Part shown: piece after piece, positions 15,285-23,596 of the stretch
Layout: every line of letters begins with the position of its first letter
How positions within the stretch are numbered: position 1 is the stretch's first letter
NCBI RefSeq assembly: GCF_003339865.1
Contig: NZ_QPKV01000001.1
Location: forward strand, 1 to 64,000
Direction: 5' to 3'
DNA from: Pedobacter chinensis
GTDB taxonomy: Bacteria; Bacteroidota; Bacteroidia; Sphingobacteriales; Sphingobacteriaceae
DNA: 64,000 nucleotides
The notes under the pieces: generated by a model
What the model was told of the DNA's origin: nothing
The model's database searches: none
The model's input: the letters and a program-made list of their open reading frames with translations, nothing else
Position numbers and translations under genes: made by a program

Positions 15285-15655
15285 TTATTGCTGACTTTTT
15301 CTGAGGCGACTGAATGTTTCCGGGGTCATTCCCAGCAGTGAAACAATATATTGCAGTGGTACCTGATTGAACGGTTCCCTGTCTTGTCAAAGTATCTTCC
15401 TTCAAAAGCGGAAATAATTTATTATGCGCTTTTTCTCTGAGGCTCAAATCTTCTCGTTAATGGAAACTTTTTCGGAGAAATTACTTCCAACACAACTGTA
15501 CGCGTGACCAAATGGTAACTGAAGTGGGGAGAAGGCAGAAAAAGTACCTTTATATTTATCAAATTGATATTTGTTTCCAATCGGTCAAATACAAAATGTG
15601 GAAGCAGTCTGATAATCAATTCAAATTCTGTAAATGTGCGCCAAAAGAAAAATGA
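15285..15655 (-). pseudogene. Decayed Crp/Fnr-family regulator
   Basis: On the minus strand the last 25 codons (15285-15374 region) read NQVPLQYIVSLLGMTPETFS then RLRKSQQ and stop. This is the HTH end typical of Crp/Fnr-type regulators in Bacteroidota (NxVPLKYIASYLGITPETLSRIR). Upstream, SLREKAHNKLFPLLKED and KYFDKT-like parts appear in other frames. A FELIIRLLPHFV stretch near 15600 resembles the protein's N-terminal helix. At least two frameshifts separate these parts and no start is usable, so the gene is dead. Confidence 0.55.
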
Positions 15656-15757
15656 TATTTACAGGGGATGTTTTTTTGCTGTGAACAGACTTGCCCCTGT
15701 AAATATCATTATATCAATTTATCTGCTAATTTTAGACATACGAAAAGCAGCTACGCA

Positions 15758-16342
15758 TTAAAGGCGTGAACTGTTTTCAATATCATCATCTCCAGTTTGA
15801 CCAGGAGGATTAGTTGTGCTCTCTTGCGAGGATGTATCAAACGGACCATTAGCCAATCCGCCGCGTCTGTAAAAGTTTGCGCGGTCGAAATGGTGATGCT
15901 CATAGAATCTCTCCCTATCATAGTCAACAATTGATTCTTCAATTCGCAAAGCGGCAGGGCTTCCAATTACCTCACGGATATAAACCTCAGTGTCATGGCC
16001 AAAGGTATCTCTTTCATAGCGTGGAAGTGAAATCAACTGGTCAGGATGAATGTTCGGCAACACAACTTCATCATCACTGGTATGTAAATGAGCAATGCCT
16101 ATCGGAACTGCCACTTCTTTTTCTTCCTCTGTCAGGATGGATTCATCAAGAGTAATGATGAGATATCGAACTGCCCTGGACCCCGGATCGAAAAGAAGTT
16201 CTTTCACTTTGCCGATGGAGGTGTCATTCTCATTTTTCACTGTCCATCCAATAATGTTTGGCTCATCGCCAACAATCTGGTAATCGCTGCCAGATAATTC
16301 CTCCAGCTTATTATAATTATTATCTTCCTGTGACATGGTCAT
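15758..16342 (-). CDS. PRC-barrel domain protein
   Basis: 194 residues, no signal peptide. A PRC-barrel occupies residues about 20-95: YQIVGDEPNIIGWTVKNEND, then IGKVKELLFDPGSRAVRYLI and EEKEVAVPIGI. The second half repeats a similar pattern more weakly and ends with a low-complexity polar tail (STTNPPGQTGDDD). PRC-barrel proteins of this type are common near stress and envelope genes in soil Bacteroidota; their ligand is not known. It follows the OmpA-like gene by 17 bp on the same strand, so an operon is likely. Confidence 0.8.
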   Translation of the reverse strand: MTMSQEDNNYNKLEELSGSDYQIVGDEPNIIGWTVKNENDTSIGKVKELLFDPGSRAVRYLIITLDESILTEEEKEVAVPIGIAHLHTSDDEVVLPNIHPDQLISLPRYERDTFGHDTEVYIREVIGSPAALRIEESIVDYDRERFYEHHHFDRANFYRRGGLANGPFDTSSQESTTNPPGQTGDDDIENSSRL

Positions 16343-16359
16343 TTATTTTAGTTTTAGAC

Positions 16360-16989
16360 TTACTTATTGTCTTCATTAAATACTACAATTGAAACATTTC
16401 TGTTCTGTTTTCTTCCTGCGGGAGTTTGATTGGTGGCAACCGGCTCAGTTTCTCCAAGTGATTGTACAGATATGCGCCCGTTTGGAATATTGCCTTCACT
16501 GCTCAACCATGCTTTTACTGCTTCTGCTCTGAGGCGGCCGAGCTCTTTGTTTTCATCTGCTGGTCCCGTAGAGTCAGTACTGCCAAAAACTGCCACTTGT
16601 GCGCCTTCAAATCGTTTTTTAAGCGCATCACTGATTTGCCCGAGCTTCTTTTTACCGGCATCAGAAATCGTTTCTCCATTAGTGGGAAAAAGGATGTTTT
16701 CTCCTAGGGTATAAATCGTATAAGTGCCATTTCCACTCACTGCTATATCACGATCGGTGATATACTGGTCTTGAATCTTTGCGCTATTGAAATCCACTGA
16801 ATTCCAGTCTGGAACAGTTGCCGCTATTGTTTCAACAGAATCCGACGAGATTGAATCGGATCGGGTTCCCCCTGTTTCGCTACTACATTTTTTAAAAAGA
16901 AGCGCAGCAAGTGCAATCAGCAAAAGCGCTATCAATAACCACACCCACCATGGGCGTGAAGGTTTAGGTTCAACTTCTAAGTGTGCCAT
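16360..16989 (-). CDS. OmpA-family protein with N-terminal membrane anchor
   Basis: 209 residues. One transmembrane segment (about 14-32: WWVWLLIALLLIALAALLF) follows a short cytoplasmic N-terminus. A Ser/Thr-rich linker comes next, then an OmpA C-terminal peptidoglycan-binding domain (about 95-205) with FPTNGETISDAGKKKL, VAVFGSTDSTGPADENKELG and LGETEPVATN, ending RKQNRNVSIVV. The anchor suggests an inner-membrane protein holding peptidoglycan rather than an outer-membrane barrel. It is the first gene of the pair with the PRC-barrel gene. Confidence 0.85.
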   Translation of the reverse strand: MAHLEVEPKPSRPWWVWLLIALLLIALAALLFKKCSSETGGTRSDSISSDSVETIAATVPDWNSVDFNSAKIQDQYITDRDIAVSGNGTYTIYTLGENILFPTNGETISDAGKKKLGQISDALKKRFEGAQVAVFGSTDSTGPADENKELGRLRAEAVKAWLSSEGNIPNGRISVQSLGETEPVATNQTPAGRKQNRNVSIVVFNEDNK

Positions 16990-17237
16990 AATTTTTCTAT
17001 ATAGGTTTTTGTGCCTGCGGGTTTAGATTGTACAGGCTGTTCAAAGAACACTGCTTATTGTAAAAGGTTTGGTTTATTTGCCATCCTCAGCTCGTGGGAG
17101 TCTGGCCGTGGTTCAAAACTCACCGTCTGGTTTTTGAACTCATGGGAAAATTCATCGAACTTTTCAAAGTATTATTTGTTGATCTGTTTAACCAAGGCTG
17201 GAAATATCAGCCTCTACCATAAACTTAATATCACTAC

Positions 17238-17576
17238 ATGAAAAACATCACCAAAAACGTAATTATTGCCGCAATTGGCATTTCTGCACTCCAATTTGAT
17301 GCCTGTAAGAGCGGGAACAAGGACAAGGCTGTTACAGACAGCATTGCGACGGACACTTTGACACAGGAATCTGGTCCTGTGATATCGACCGATGAGGAAC
17401 TTGCCGGAAAGCTCAAAGATGCAACCAAGGACTTCCCCGGGGTTACCGCCACAGCCTCTGCCGGAGAAATAACCCTTGAGGGAAGCATTACCAGAGACAG
17501 GTTACCCGCGCTCATGCAGTCGGTAAGTGCATTGCATGCAAAAAAAATAAACAATAAGTTAACCATCAGCAAATAA
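17238..17576 (+). CDS. BON-domain protein, probable lipoprotein
   Basis: 112 residues. A hydrophobic leader ends ISALQFDAC-K, with Cys23 as a plausible but non-ideal lipobox. A polar linker precedes a BON-like domain (about 50-110: LAGKLKDATKDFPGVTATAS, GEITLEGSITRDRLPALMQ). BON domains bind phospholipids or related envelope components and occur in periplasmic stress proteins. The SH3b gene begins 4 bp downstream, so the two are translated together. Confidence 0.75.
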   Translation: MKNITKNVIIAAIGISALQFDACKSGNKDKAVTDSIATDTLTQESGPVISTDEELAGKLKDATKDFPGVTATASAGEITLEGSITRDRLPALMQSVSALHAKKINNKLTISK

Positions 17577-17580
17577 TCTC

Positions 17581-17997
17581 ATGGCATTACAGGAAAAATA
17601 CGGTGCGCTTATTACAGCAGCGAGGAACGGCGGAATTGCCAATTTACAGGTAAGGGAACAAGATAATGTGCTTTATATTGACGGTAGCACAACAAGTGGA
17701 GAGCTAAAAGATTCTTTATGGAATATTTATAACACGATTGATCCTGATTTCAGAACAGGCGACCTGATGTTGAATATCGATGCATCGGCTGCCGCCGGAA
17801 CCAGGGCAAAGGTTACAACTGAATCTTCAAATTTGAATATCAGGAAAGGGCCGGGCACCGATCAGGAGGTTATTGGCAAGGCGGCCCATGGAGAGACCGT
17901 TACTGTGGTCAGCAGGGCAAATGACCAATGGAGCCTGGTACGTACGGATAGCGGTAAAGAAGGTTATTGCTATAGCCGGTATCTTACCCAGCAATAG
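17581..17997 (+). CDS. SH3b-domain protein
   Basis: 138 residues. The first 65 (KYGALITAARNGGIANLQVR, VLYIDGSTTSGELKDSLW) look like the BON-like/LysM-linker part of peptidoglycan stress proteins. Residues 75-136 are a bacterial SH3 domain: SSNLNIRKGPGTDQEVIGKA, GETVTVV, QWSLVRTDSGKEGYCYSRYL. No signal peptide is seen on the product as called, so it may stay in the cytoplasm. It follows the BON gene by 4 bp. A hairpin at 18005 follows. Confidence 0.8.
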   Translation: MALQEKYGALITAARNGGIANLQVREQDNVLYIDGSTTSGELKDSLWNIYNTIDPDFRTGDLMLNIDASAAAGTRAKVTTESSNLNIRKGPGTDQEVIGKAAHGETVTVVSRANDQWSLVRTDSGKEGYCYSRYLTQQ

Positions 17998-18004
17998 CAT
18001 AAAA

Positions 18005-18030
18005 GCCGGGCAGATTTGCATTTGTCCGGC
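18005..18030 (+). terminator. Hairpin after the SH3b gene
   Basis: The stem gccgggca/tgtccggc (one G-T wobble, loop gatttgcatt) lies 8 bp after the stop. There is no T-run, so termination is probable but not typical. Confidence 0.5.
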
Positions 18031-18173
18031 ACTATGATTTATTCTTCGAATGGTCTGGGGCTTATGATTTTTCACAAGCTTGAGTTAATTTTGCGCCTTT
18101 ACCGTTTGTTTTTCTTGATTACATCTTAGATTTACTGTGGTCGAACACTTTCCTGATCGATTTCTATTGATCC

Positions 18174-18986
18174 TTAAGGTTCGGATTTATAATACTGTTC
18201 CTTTATTTTCGGGATCAACAATGATAAATTTTTTATTCGGGTTTCGTCTGATGGATGGGTAGATAAGAACTCTGGTGTTTTTGTTTTTTGAAGCGCATTC
18301 ATGCGTTGCCAAAAAGGAACAGCTTCTTCCGGATCATAACCTGCCATGCTCATGAATATCAGCCCCAGTTTATCGGCTTCGCTTTCTTGTTTACGGTTAT
18401 TTGGGAGCGATATTGCCAAATGGCCTCCAACTATGTATAAGCCCAGAAAAAGCGCCTGTGTTTCTTGTTTTTTTTCTTTTAACGCTTCTTGTAGCGCCAT
18501 ACCGCCTAAGCCAACCAGTACCGCTTCGCTCATCCTTTCATTGCCATGCCTGGCTATGGCATGGCCAATTTCATGTCCCATTACTACCGCCAAACCTGTT
18601 TCAGATTGTGCCACAGGCAGTAAACCTGTATAAACAACTACCTTACCACCTGGCATGCACCATGCATTTGCAATTTGCTCATCAATGGTATTGAATGCCC
18701 ACTGCATTTTTTTAACATCCTTTTGCATATTATTAGCATTCATGTAGGTTTCAACGGCAAGCTGTATTCTAGTACCCACCCGTGTAACTAATTTGGCAAG
18801 TTCATCTTCTTGATTTAGGGTTTTACTTTGTTTAACAACATCATCATACTGTGTAAATGCCATCTCCCTGATCAAAATATCTGGCACCAGGTTTAGTTGT
18901 TTCCTACCCGTAATGGGAACTGTTTTGCAAGCTAATGAAAGCTGCAATATGAGCAATAAACAAGTGATGGATTTAAGTGATTTCAT
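18174..18986 (-). CDS. M48-family metalloprotease, lipoprotein
   Basis: 270 residues. Lipobox LSLAC at Cys20. The zinc site is H138-E-I-G-H142 (MGHEIGHAIARHG), with a third ligand in KQESEADKLGL (about 201-205). Length and order match the small periplasmic BepA/LoiP-like M48 peptidases, which act on misfolded outer-membrane proteins. C-terminal YDPEEAVPFWQRM and FLSTHPSDETRI are also family hallmarks. It lies 18 bp after the DUF4870 gene on the same strand. Confidence 0.92.
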   Translation of the reverse strand: MKSLKSITCLLLILQLSLACKTVPITGRKQLNLVPDILIREMAFTQYDDVVKQSKTLNQEDELAKLVTRVGTRIQLAVETYMNANNMQKDVKKMQWAFNTIDEQIANAWCMPGGKVVVYTGLLPVAQSETGLAVVMGHEIGHAIARHGNERMSEAVLVGLGGMALQEALKEKKQETQALFLGLYIVGGHLAISLPNNRKQESEADKLGLIFMSMAGYDPEEAVPFWQRMNALQKTKTPEFLSTHPSDETRIKNLSLLIPKIKEQYYKSEP

Positions 18987-19004
18987 TATTGATTAGGAGT
19001 TACA

Positions 19005-19382
19005 TTAAGAAATGCCACGTAGTACATGTTGTATGCGGGTTCCGAGCAAGGGCAATGGTTTCTCTTCGCCATTTATGGCTGTAATTAAACCGAATATCCA
19101 TAAAATAAACAAGCCAAGGCCAATTGTTCCTATTAAAATGGATAACATCCAGCCGATGTAAGGGATAAAAAGAAGGAAAAATTGTACCGCGTATAATGCT
19201 ATTGCGCACAGCATTAAAAATGCCGATTGACGTAAATGGAAAATTCCCAAACTTGTTTTGTTATTGCCATGCATTACAAATGCAATTACCCATCCAATAA
19301 CGGTAAGGTAACTGATCAGTGCTATCGTTTTACTGTCATTAAACTGATGATCAGATTTTGGCGTAAATTGTTCTGTGTCCAT
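19005..19382 (-). CDS. DUF4870 membrane protein
   Basis: 125 residues with three or four membrane segments: IALISYLTVIGWVIAFVM, FLMLCAIALYAVQFFLLF and LGLFILWIFGLITAI. The SYL..IGW, LRQSAF and I.INGE..PLP.LG motifs identify the DUF4870/Tic20-like family. The function is unknown. It is the first gene of a unit with the M48 protease. Confidence 0.85.
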   Translation of the reverse strand: MDTEQFTPKSDHQFNDSKTIALISYLTVIGWVIAFVMHGNNKTSLGIFHLRQSAFLMLCAIALYAVQFFLLFIPYIGWMLSILIGTIGLGLFILWIFGLITAINGEEKPLPLLGTRIQHVLRGIS

Positions 19383-19889
19383 ATTATGCTATAGTTTTAA
19401 TTTTGCTTATTTATCTGGCACCTTCTCCTTCCAGGCCAGCAATATATACTCATTTTATAACTGTCGCCTTGTTTTCAGGGATGACCAACGGTTATGGTAT
19501 TTTTGAATGTAACTCATGATGGTTTCATTATTTATAGCCGTAAGATGCTGATATAAAGTTAAATAACTGCAGTTGCTTTGGCTATCCCGTAAAAAGGGGA
19601 TTTTTGCATTAATGGATCAGACCTTTTTTACCACTCATCATTAGAACTCGGTAATGCCCGATTTTACTTCATGTTTTTTCACTTGGCCATAGTTCAGGAG
19701 TTCATATTATTCCTACGGAATAGACCTGAGATAAATGCAGGGTAAAGAAAAGGTATAGCGCTATGAAAGAAGTCTGTTTAACTTCCTTGGAGATAGGTAA
19801 AAAGTGGTCTCGCTTCTTTCCAGTATATTTCCGGGTTACGCAGAAACACCCCATGCTTTTTTTTAAAACTATCCTGATTGGGGAATTTA
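19383..19889. other. 500-bp gap without recognised content
   Basis: Base composition is similar to the neighbouring genes, but no open frame resembles a protein and no RNA structure stands out. It may hold the promoter of the DUF4870-M48 unit. Confidence 0.4.
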
Positions 19890-20249
19890 CTATTTAAGCA
19901 GGGAAAGGATTATTGTTTTGAGCCTTTCTTCATTATCATCGCCCCATTGCCCCAGAGCAGCAATAACAGGAATCAAAGTTTTTCCGAAATCGGTTAATGA
20001 GTATTCCACTTTAGGAGGAACAACAGGATAAATTTTCTTCGTAATCAATTCGTGTTCTTCCAATTCTTTCAGCTGGATATTCAAAACCCTGCGTGAAGCA
20101 TCGGGGATTTTGCGTTGCAGTTCGCTTGGTCGTTTGTGCCCTTCGTTGATAAACCACAACAAACGGATTTTCCATTTACCATACAGCACTTCGCCAATCA
20201 GGTCGAGGCCACAATTCAGGTTTAATGGTATCTTTTTCTCATACATCAA
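19890..20249 (-). CDS. HxlR-family transcriptional regulator
   Basis: 119 residues with a winged helix typical of HxlR: LDLIGEVLYGKWKIRLLWF, GHKRPSELQRKIPDASRRVL, LKELEEHELITKKIYPVVPP and YSLTDFGKTLIPVI. The family has Cys or other effector sensing near the N-terminus (Cys13 here). It is divergent from the SDR gene with a 122-bp gap holding palindromes, so it probably controls itself and the SDR gene. Confidence 0.92.
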   Translation of the reverse strand: MMYEKKIPLNLNCGLDLIGEVLYGKWKIRLLWFINEGHKRPSELQRKIPDASRRVLNIQLKELEEHELITKKIYPVVPPKVEYSLTDFGKTLIPVIAALGQWGDDNEERLKTIILSLLK

Positions 20250-20272
20250 ACAAATTTAGCGCAATGTTCCAA

Positions 20273-20301
20273 ATTGTACAATAAGGGAAAAATTTATCCC
20301 T
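20273..20301. promoter_or_regulatory. Candidate HxlR operator
   Basis: A perfect 10-bp palindrome attgtacaat (20273-20282) is followed by aggga/tccct arms (20284-20288 and 20297-20301). Both lie in the divergent gap. Assignment to HxlR rests on position only. Confidence 0.45.
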
Positions 20302-20371
20302 ATGCAATTCGTTTTTCCGTACTTGTATGAACCGGGCATAGGCCTGAACTTTGTCCTAAATATTTCAATCA

Positions 20372-21166
20372 ATGGAAGCAGAATTTAATTTCAACAATGA
20401 ATTATCGGGTAAGATTGTTTTGGTAACAGGCGGCACAAAAGGAACAGGAAAAGCCATTGCAGAACGATTGCTAAATGCAGGGGCAACGGTAATCATTACC
20501 GCAAGAAACACACCTGAAACACCAAATGAAAAACTACATTTTATTTCAGCAGATCTGAGCAAATCTGAAGGAACGCAAAAAGTGGTGGAAGAGGTTTTAG
20601 CGAAATACAACAGGCTTGATGTGCTTATCAATAATCTTGGCAGTTCTGAAACACAGGGCGGTGGTTTTGCTGTATTGACCGATGAAGATTGGGAAGAAAC
20701 CATTCAAACAAACCTACTTGCACCAGTTCGTTTAGATAGGGGCTTTTTACCGCAAATGATCGAGCGAAAAAGTGGTGTAATTATTCATATCGCATCTATT
20801 CAGGGAAAATTACCTTTATACGATTCTACACTTCCTTATGCTGCTGCTAAAGCAGGATTAATCAATTACAGCAAAAGTTTATCTAATGAAGTTTCGCCAA
20901 AAGGCGTTCGTGTGCTAACGGTTTCGCCTGGTTGGATAAAAACGACCTCCGCAATCAGAATGATGGAACGGATTTCGGAGCGCTCGAATATTACCATCGA
21001 ACAAGCAACGCAGGGTGTGATGAACGCATTGGGTGGAATACCTTACGGCAGACCTGCACAGCCCGAAGAGGTTGCAGAACTAGTCGGTTTTTTGGTTTCG
21101 CCAAGAGCCAATTATTTAACGGGAACAGAATTCGTAATTGATGGAGGAACAATACCAACCGTTTGA
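20372..21166 (+). CDS. Short-chain dehydrogenase/reductase
   Basis: 264 residues, classical SDR. The cofactor site is TGGTKGTG (19-26), NNLG (87-90; normally NNAG), catalytic Ser142 and Tyr156-x3-Lys160, and the C-terminal YLTGTEFVIDGG. Length and motif order fit 3-oxoacyl-ACP-reductase-like SDRs of the HxlR-linked type. The exact substrate is unknown. It is divergent from the regulator and followed 82 bp later by a SnoaL-like gene that it probably acts with. Confidence 0.92.
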   Translation: MEAEFNFNNELSGKIVLVTGGTKGTGKAIAERLLNAGATVIITARNTPETPNEKLHFISADLSKSEGTQKVVEEVLAKYNRLDVLINNLGSSETQGGGFAVLTDEDWEETIQTNLLAPVRLDRGFLPQMIERKSGVIIHIASIQGKLPLYDSTLPYAAAKAGLINYSKSLSNEVSPKGVRVLTVSPGWIKTTSAIRMMERISERSNITIEQATQGVMNALGGIPYGRPAQPEEVAELVGFLVSPRANYLTGTEFVIDGGTIPTV

Positions 21167-21248
21167 TATTAAAAAAAACAACCATTAAGGCATTAAGCCT
21201 TAATGTCCCTTAACTTCTTAATTGTTCAATATTAAAAAAACAAACACG

Positions 21249-21572
21249 ATGAATTTACCAAAAGTAATAGCAGATTTAGTAAAAGCACAAAGCACCTTTG
21301 ATAGTGTTGCTTATGCTAATTGTTTTTCAGCAACAGCCATAGTGCTCGACGAAGGCAAAACTTACAACGGTAGAACTGAAATACAACACTGGATAAGTGA
21401 AGCAAATGAGAAATACAAAGTCGTAATGAAGCCGGTTAGCTTTGAAGAAAAAGAAACAACGAGTATTTTGTCTGCAGAAATTTCAGGCACATTTGACGGA
21501 AGCCCTGTTGTGCTGAATTATCATTTTGAATTGAAAGACGGACTGATCCAATCGTTAAAAATAACGGTTTGA
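21249..21572 (+). CDS. SnoaL/NTF2-like protein
   Basis: 107 residues from the ATG at 21249; the in-frame ATG 27 bases upstream lies in a low-complexity A-rich run and is unlikely. An NTF2-like fold is suggested by LVKAQSTFDSVAYANCFSA, VLDEGKTYNGRTEIQHWIS and FDGSPVVLNYHFELKDGLI. This matches the SnoaL-like polyketide-cyclase-type group that often accompanies SDR and HxlR genes. No catalytic residue can be assigned. Confidence 0.8.
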   Translation: MNLPKVIADLVKAQSTFDSVAYANCFSATAIVLDEGKTYNGRTEIQHWISEANEKYKVVMKPVSFEEKETTSILSAEISGTFDGSPVVLNYHFELKDGLIQSLKITV

Positions 21573-21881
21573 AAAGTAGTATCAAATTCATAAAGCTAAA
21601 GCAAACATGGTTAATTCAGAACACCCGGGGTAATATGATGCATCATCGTGCAATTTACTTTTCGTGAGGATACGAACCAAGGTATTGAAATATTGTTTCA
21701 CAGAATGTAGAAAAATTGAAATAAATATTTTCGTTCCGCAGGTGCGATTGATGCGCTTTGTATCAAACGACAATTATTTAACCCGACGGTAATAAGATGT
21801 CGTGCAGAAGTAGGATGGAGCCAGATTTTCAAAAGAATTACTACATTTGTTTTCCAAAATAGAAAATAAAAATAAACACAC
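21573..21881. other. Gap upstream of rpmH
   Basis: Beyond the rpmH promoter at its right end nothing was recognised. No protein-like frame is convincing. Confidence 0.4.
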
Positions 21882-21912
21882 TTGCATTTGTAGAGAAATC
21901 GCTTTATATTTG
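21882..21912 (+). promoter_or_regulatory. Bacteroidota-type promoter of rpmH
   Basis: TTG at 21882 and TATATTTG at 21905-21912 fit the -33/-7 pattern (TTTG and TAnnTTTG) with usual spacing. The rpmH start is about 42 bases downstream. Confidence 0.7.
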
Positions 21913-21953
21913 CACCTCTTAATTTTGAAATTATAATAAGATAATATACAGTC

Positions 21954-22112
21954 ATGAAAAGAACATACCAACCTTCGCAAAGAAAGAGAAGAAACAAACA
22001 CGGCTTCCGCGAAAGAATGGCAACAGCTAACGGCAGACGAGTATTAGCATCACGTCGTGCTAAAGGAAGAAAAAGATTAACAGTTTCTGACGAACGCAAG
22101 CATAAAGCATAA
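21954..22112 (+). CDS. rpmH: 50S ribosomal protein L34
   Basis: 52 residues: [40 protein letters not shown], then [12 protein letters not shown]. Every family-defining residue is present. It is followed by rnpA and yidD in the order found across bacteria. No dnaA or origin is linked here. Confidence 0.97.
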   Translation: MKRTYQPSQRKRRNKHGFRERMATANGRRVLASRRAKGRKRLTVSDERKHKA

Positions 22113-22117
22113 TTTTT

Positions 22118-22160
22118 GATTGCTTTTCCGGGCAATCGGAATCGGCAGATCAAAATCTGC
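22118..22160 (+). promoter_or_regulatory. Two small hairpins between rpmH and rnpA
   Basis: gattgc/gcaatc (22118-22123, 22132-22137) and gcagat/atctgc (22145-22150, 22155-22160; loop caaa). They separate two genes with different expected expression levels. A role in attenuating or processing the message is inferred. Confidence 0.45.
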
Positions 22161-22179
22161 AATCATCAATCAAAAATAT

Positions 22180-22578
22180 ATGTACACATTCAAGAAAGAA
22201 GAACGGTTATGCAGCAGAAAACATTTGGATCTGCTGTTCAAAAACGGTTCTTCTTTTTTATTATACCCATTTCGCATCTCATATCTATTTATTGATGAAA
22301 CTACTGAGGTTCCTGTTCAGGTAGTGATTAATATTCCAAAAAAAAGATATAAAAGAGCGGTTGATCGTAATCTGCTAAAACGTCGCATCCGCGAAGCTTA
22401 CCGTTTAAATAAATTAGAGAATTTCTATAGTCAATTGCCAACAGATAAAGGGTTGCTTTTATTTTCCATTCAATTTGTTGGAAAAGAGAAGTATGATTTT
22501 GTTTTTATTCAAAAAAAACTGATTGCTACTTTTAAGCGTTTTAAAACTTTAGTTCAGCCCAATGAAGTTCATCAATAA
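22180..22578 (+). CDS. rnpA: Ribonuclease P protein component
   Basis: 132 residues from the ATG at 22180; an in-frame ATG at 22120 lies inside the hairpin region and is not likely. It has [18 protein letters not shown] and the RNR-like signature [19 protein letters not shown] (family motif R-x-x-x-[KR]-R-x2-R-E). It is the protein subunit of RNase P, which matures tRNA 5' ends. It overlaps yidD by 17 bp. Confidence 0.95.
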   Translation: MYTFKKEERLCSRKHLDLLFKNGSSFLLYPFRISYLFIDETTEVPVQVVINIPKKRYKRAVDRNLLKRRIREAYRLNKLENFYSQLPTDKGLLLFSIQFVGKEKYDFVFIQKKLIATFKRFKTLVQPNEVHQ

Positions 22579-22792
22579 AATATTTGGGTGGCTCTTTTTA
22601 GGATTGATCAGAATCTATCAATACGCTATTTCCCCAATGCTTGGTGCAAATTGCAGGTTTACGCCAACCTGTTCGCAATATGGCATTGAAGCTATTCGTA
22701 AATATGGGCCATTTAAAGGCGGCTGGATGGCTTTAAAACGTATAGGCCGTTGTCATCCCTGGGGAAAACACGGGCATGACCCTGTTCCATAA
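22562..22792 (+). CDS. yidD: Membrane protein insertion efficiency factor YidD
   Basis: 76 residues: [39 protein letters not shown], then [12 protein letters not shown]. This is the conserved YidD core with the C-x-F-x-P-T-C-S motif. It helps YidC-dependent membrane insertion. It starts within rnpA and is probably translationally coupled. Confidence 0.97.
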   Translation: MKFINKIFGWLFLGLIRIYQYAISPMLGANCRFTPTCSQYGIEAIRKYGPFKGGWMALKRIGRCHPWGKHGHDPVP

Positions 22793-22907
22793 CTAATCCA
22801 TTTTTGGTTGATGATTAACAACCAGATCATCATGTAGTATCGGTATCTTTTTTTAACCTCGGGCCATCTGCCTTTTAACCTTGTTCCTTTTACCTTATCT
22901 TTGTCGT

Positions 22908-23594
22908 ATGGCTAAAATACTTCAAATAGAAACAGCTACTCAGGTTTGTTCTGTAGCTTTATCAATTGACGGAAAAACTGTATTGATAAAGGAAGAAACA
23001 GGGCAGAACCTTCATGCCAGCAGGTTAACCTTGTTTATTAATGAAGTGATGAAGTCGGCTGGATATACTTATTCTGATTTGGATGCTATAGCGGTGAGTA
23101 AAGGTCCGGGATCTTATACGGGTTTAAGGATTGGGGTTTCAACTGCTAAAGGGTTGTGTTATGCTTTGGAGAAACCATTGATCAGCATTGAAACATTAGA
23201 AATGATGGCCGCGGGATTTATCCATGAAAATCCGGATTACTCAGGGTTGATTTGTCCGATGATCGATGCCAGGAGAATGGAAGTTTATACTGCAGTTTTT
23301 GATGCGAAACTGAATGTTTTAGAACCAACATCTGCCAAAATAATCGATGAAACCAGTTTTGCTGATTGGTTTAGAGAAAATCAAATCACTTTCTTTGGGG
23401 ATGGAGCCGCAAAGTGTGCAGAAACTTTGAGCCGGCCGAACGCCAGCTTTAACAATGCTAATTTTAACTCCGCTCATTATATGTCAAAGTTGGCCAATAA
23501 AGTGTTTGAAAAAGCTGATTTTGAGAATGTTGCCTATTTTGAACCCTTCTATCTGAAAGATTTCGTTGTCACTCAACCTAAGAAAAAAGTTTAG
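22908..23594 (+). CDS. tsaB: tRNA threonylcarbamoyladenosine biosynthesis protein TsaB
   Basis: 229 residues from the ATG of MAKILQIETATQVCSVAL; the in-frame ATG at 22881 overlaps promoter-like DNA. KGPGSYTGLRIGVSTAKGLC is the family hallmark. TsaB partners TsaD and TsaE in t6A formation on ANN-decoding tRNAs. A TATCTTTG box lies just 5 bp before the ATG, so the transcript may be nearly leaderless. Confidence 0.95.
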   Translation: MAKILQIETATQVCSVALSIDGKTVLIKEETGQNLHASRLTLFINEVMKSAGYTYSDLDAIAVSKGPGSYTGLRIGVSTAKGLCYALEKPLISIETLEMMAAGFIHENPDYSGLICPMIDARRMEVYTAVFDAKLNVLEPTSAKIIDETSFADWFRENQITFFGDGAAKCAETLSRPNASFNNANFNSAHYMSKLANKVFEKADFENVAYFEPFYLKDFVVTQPKKKV

Positions 23595-23596
23595 TT

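Noticed and set aside
21698..22162. A 154-codon minus-strand frame over rpmH
   Set aside because: It is antisense to the certain rpmH gene and its promoter.
21954..22792. Replication origin near rpmH-rnpA
   Set aside because: No dnaA, DnaA-box cluster or AT-rich unwinding repeats were recognised; the rpmH-rnpA-yidD order alone is not evidence of an origin here.
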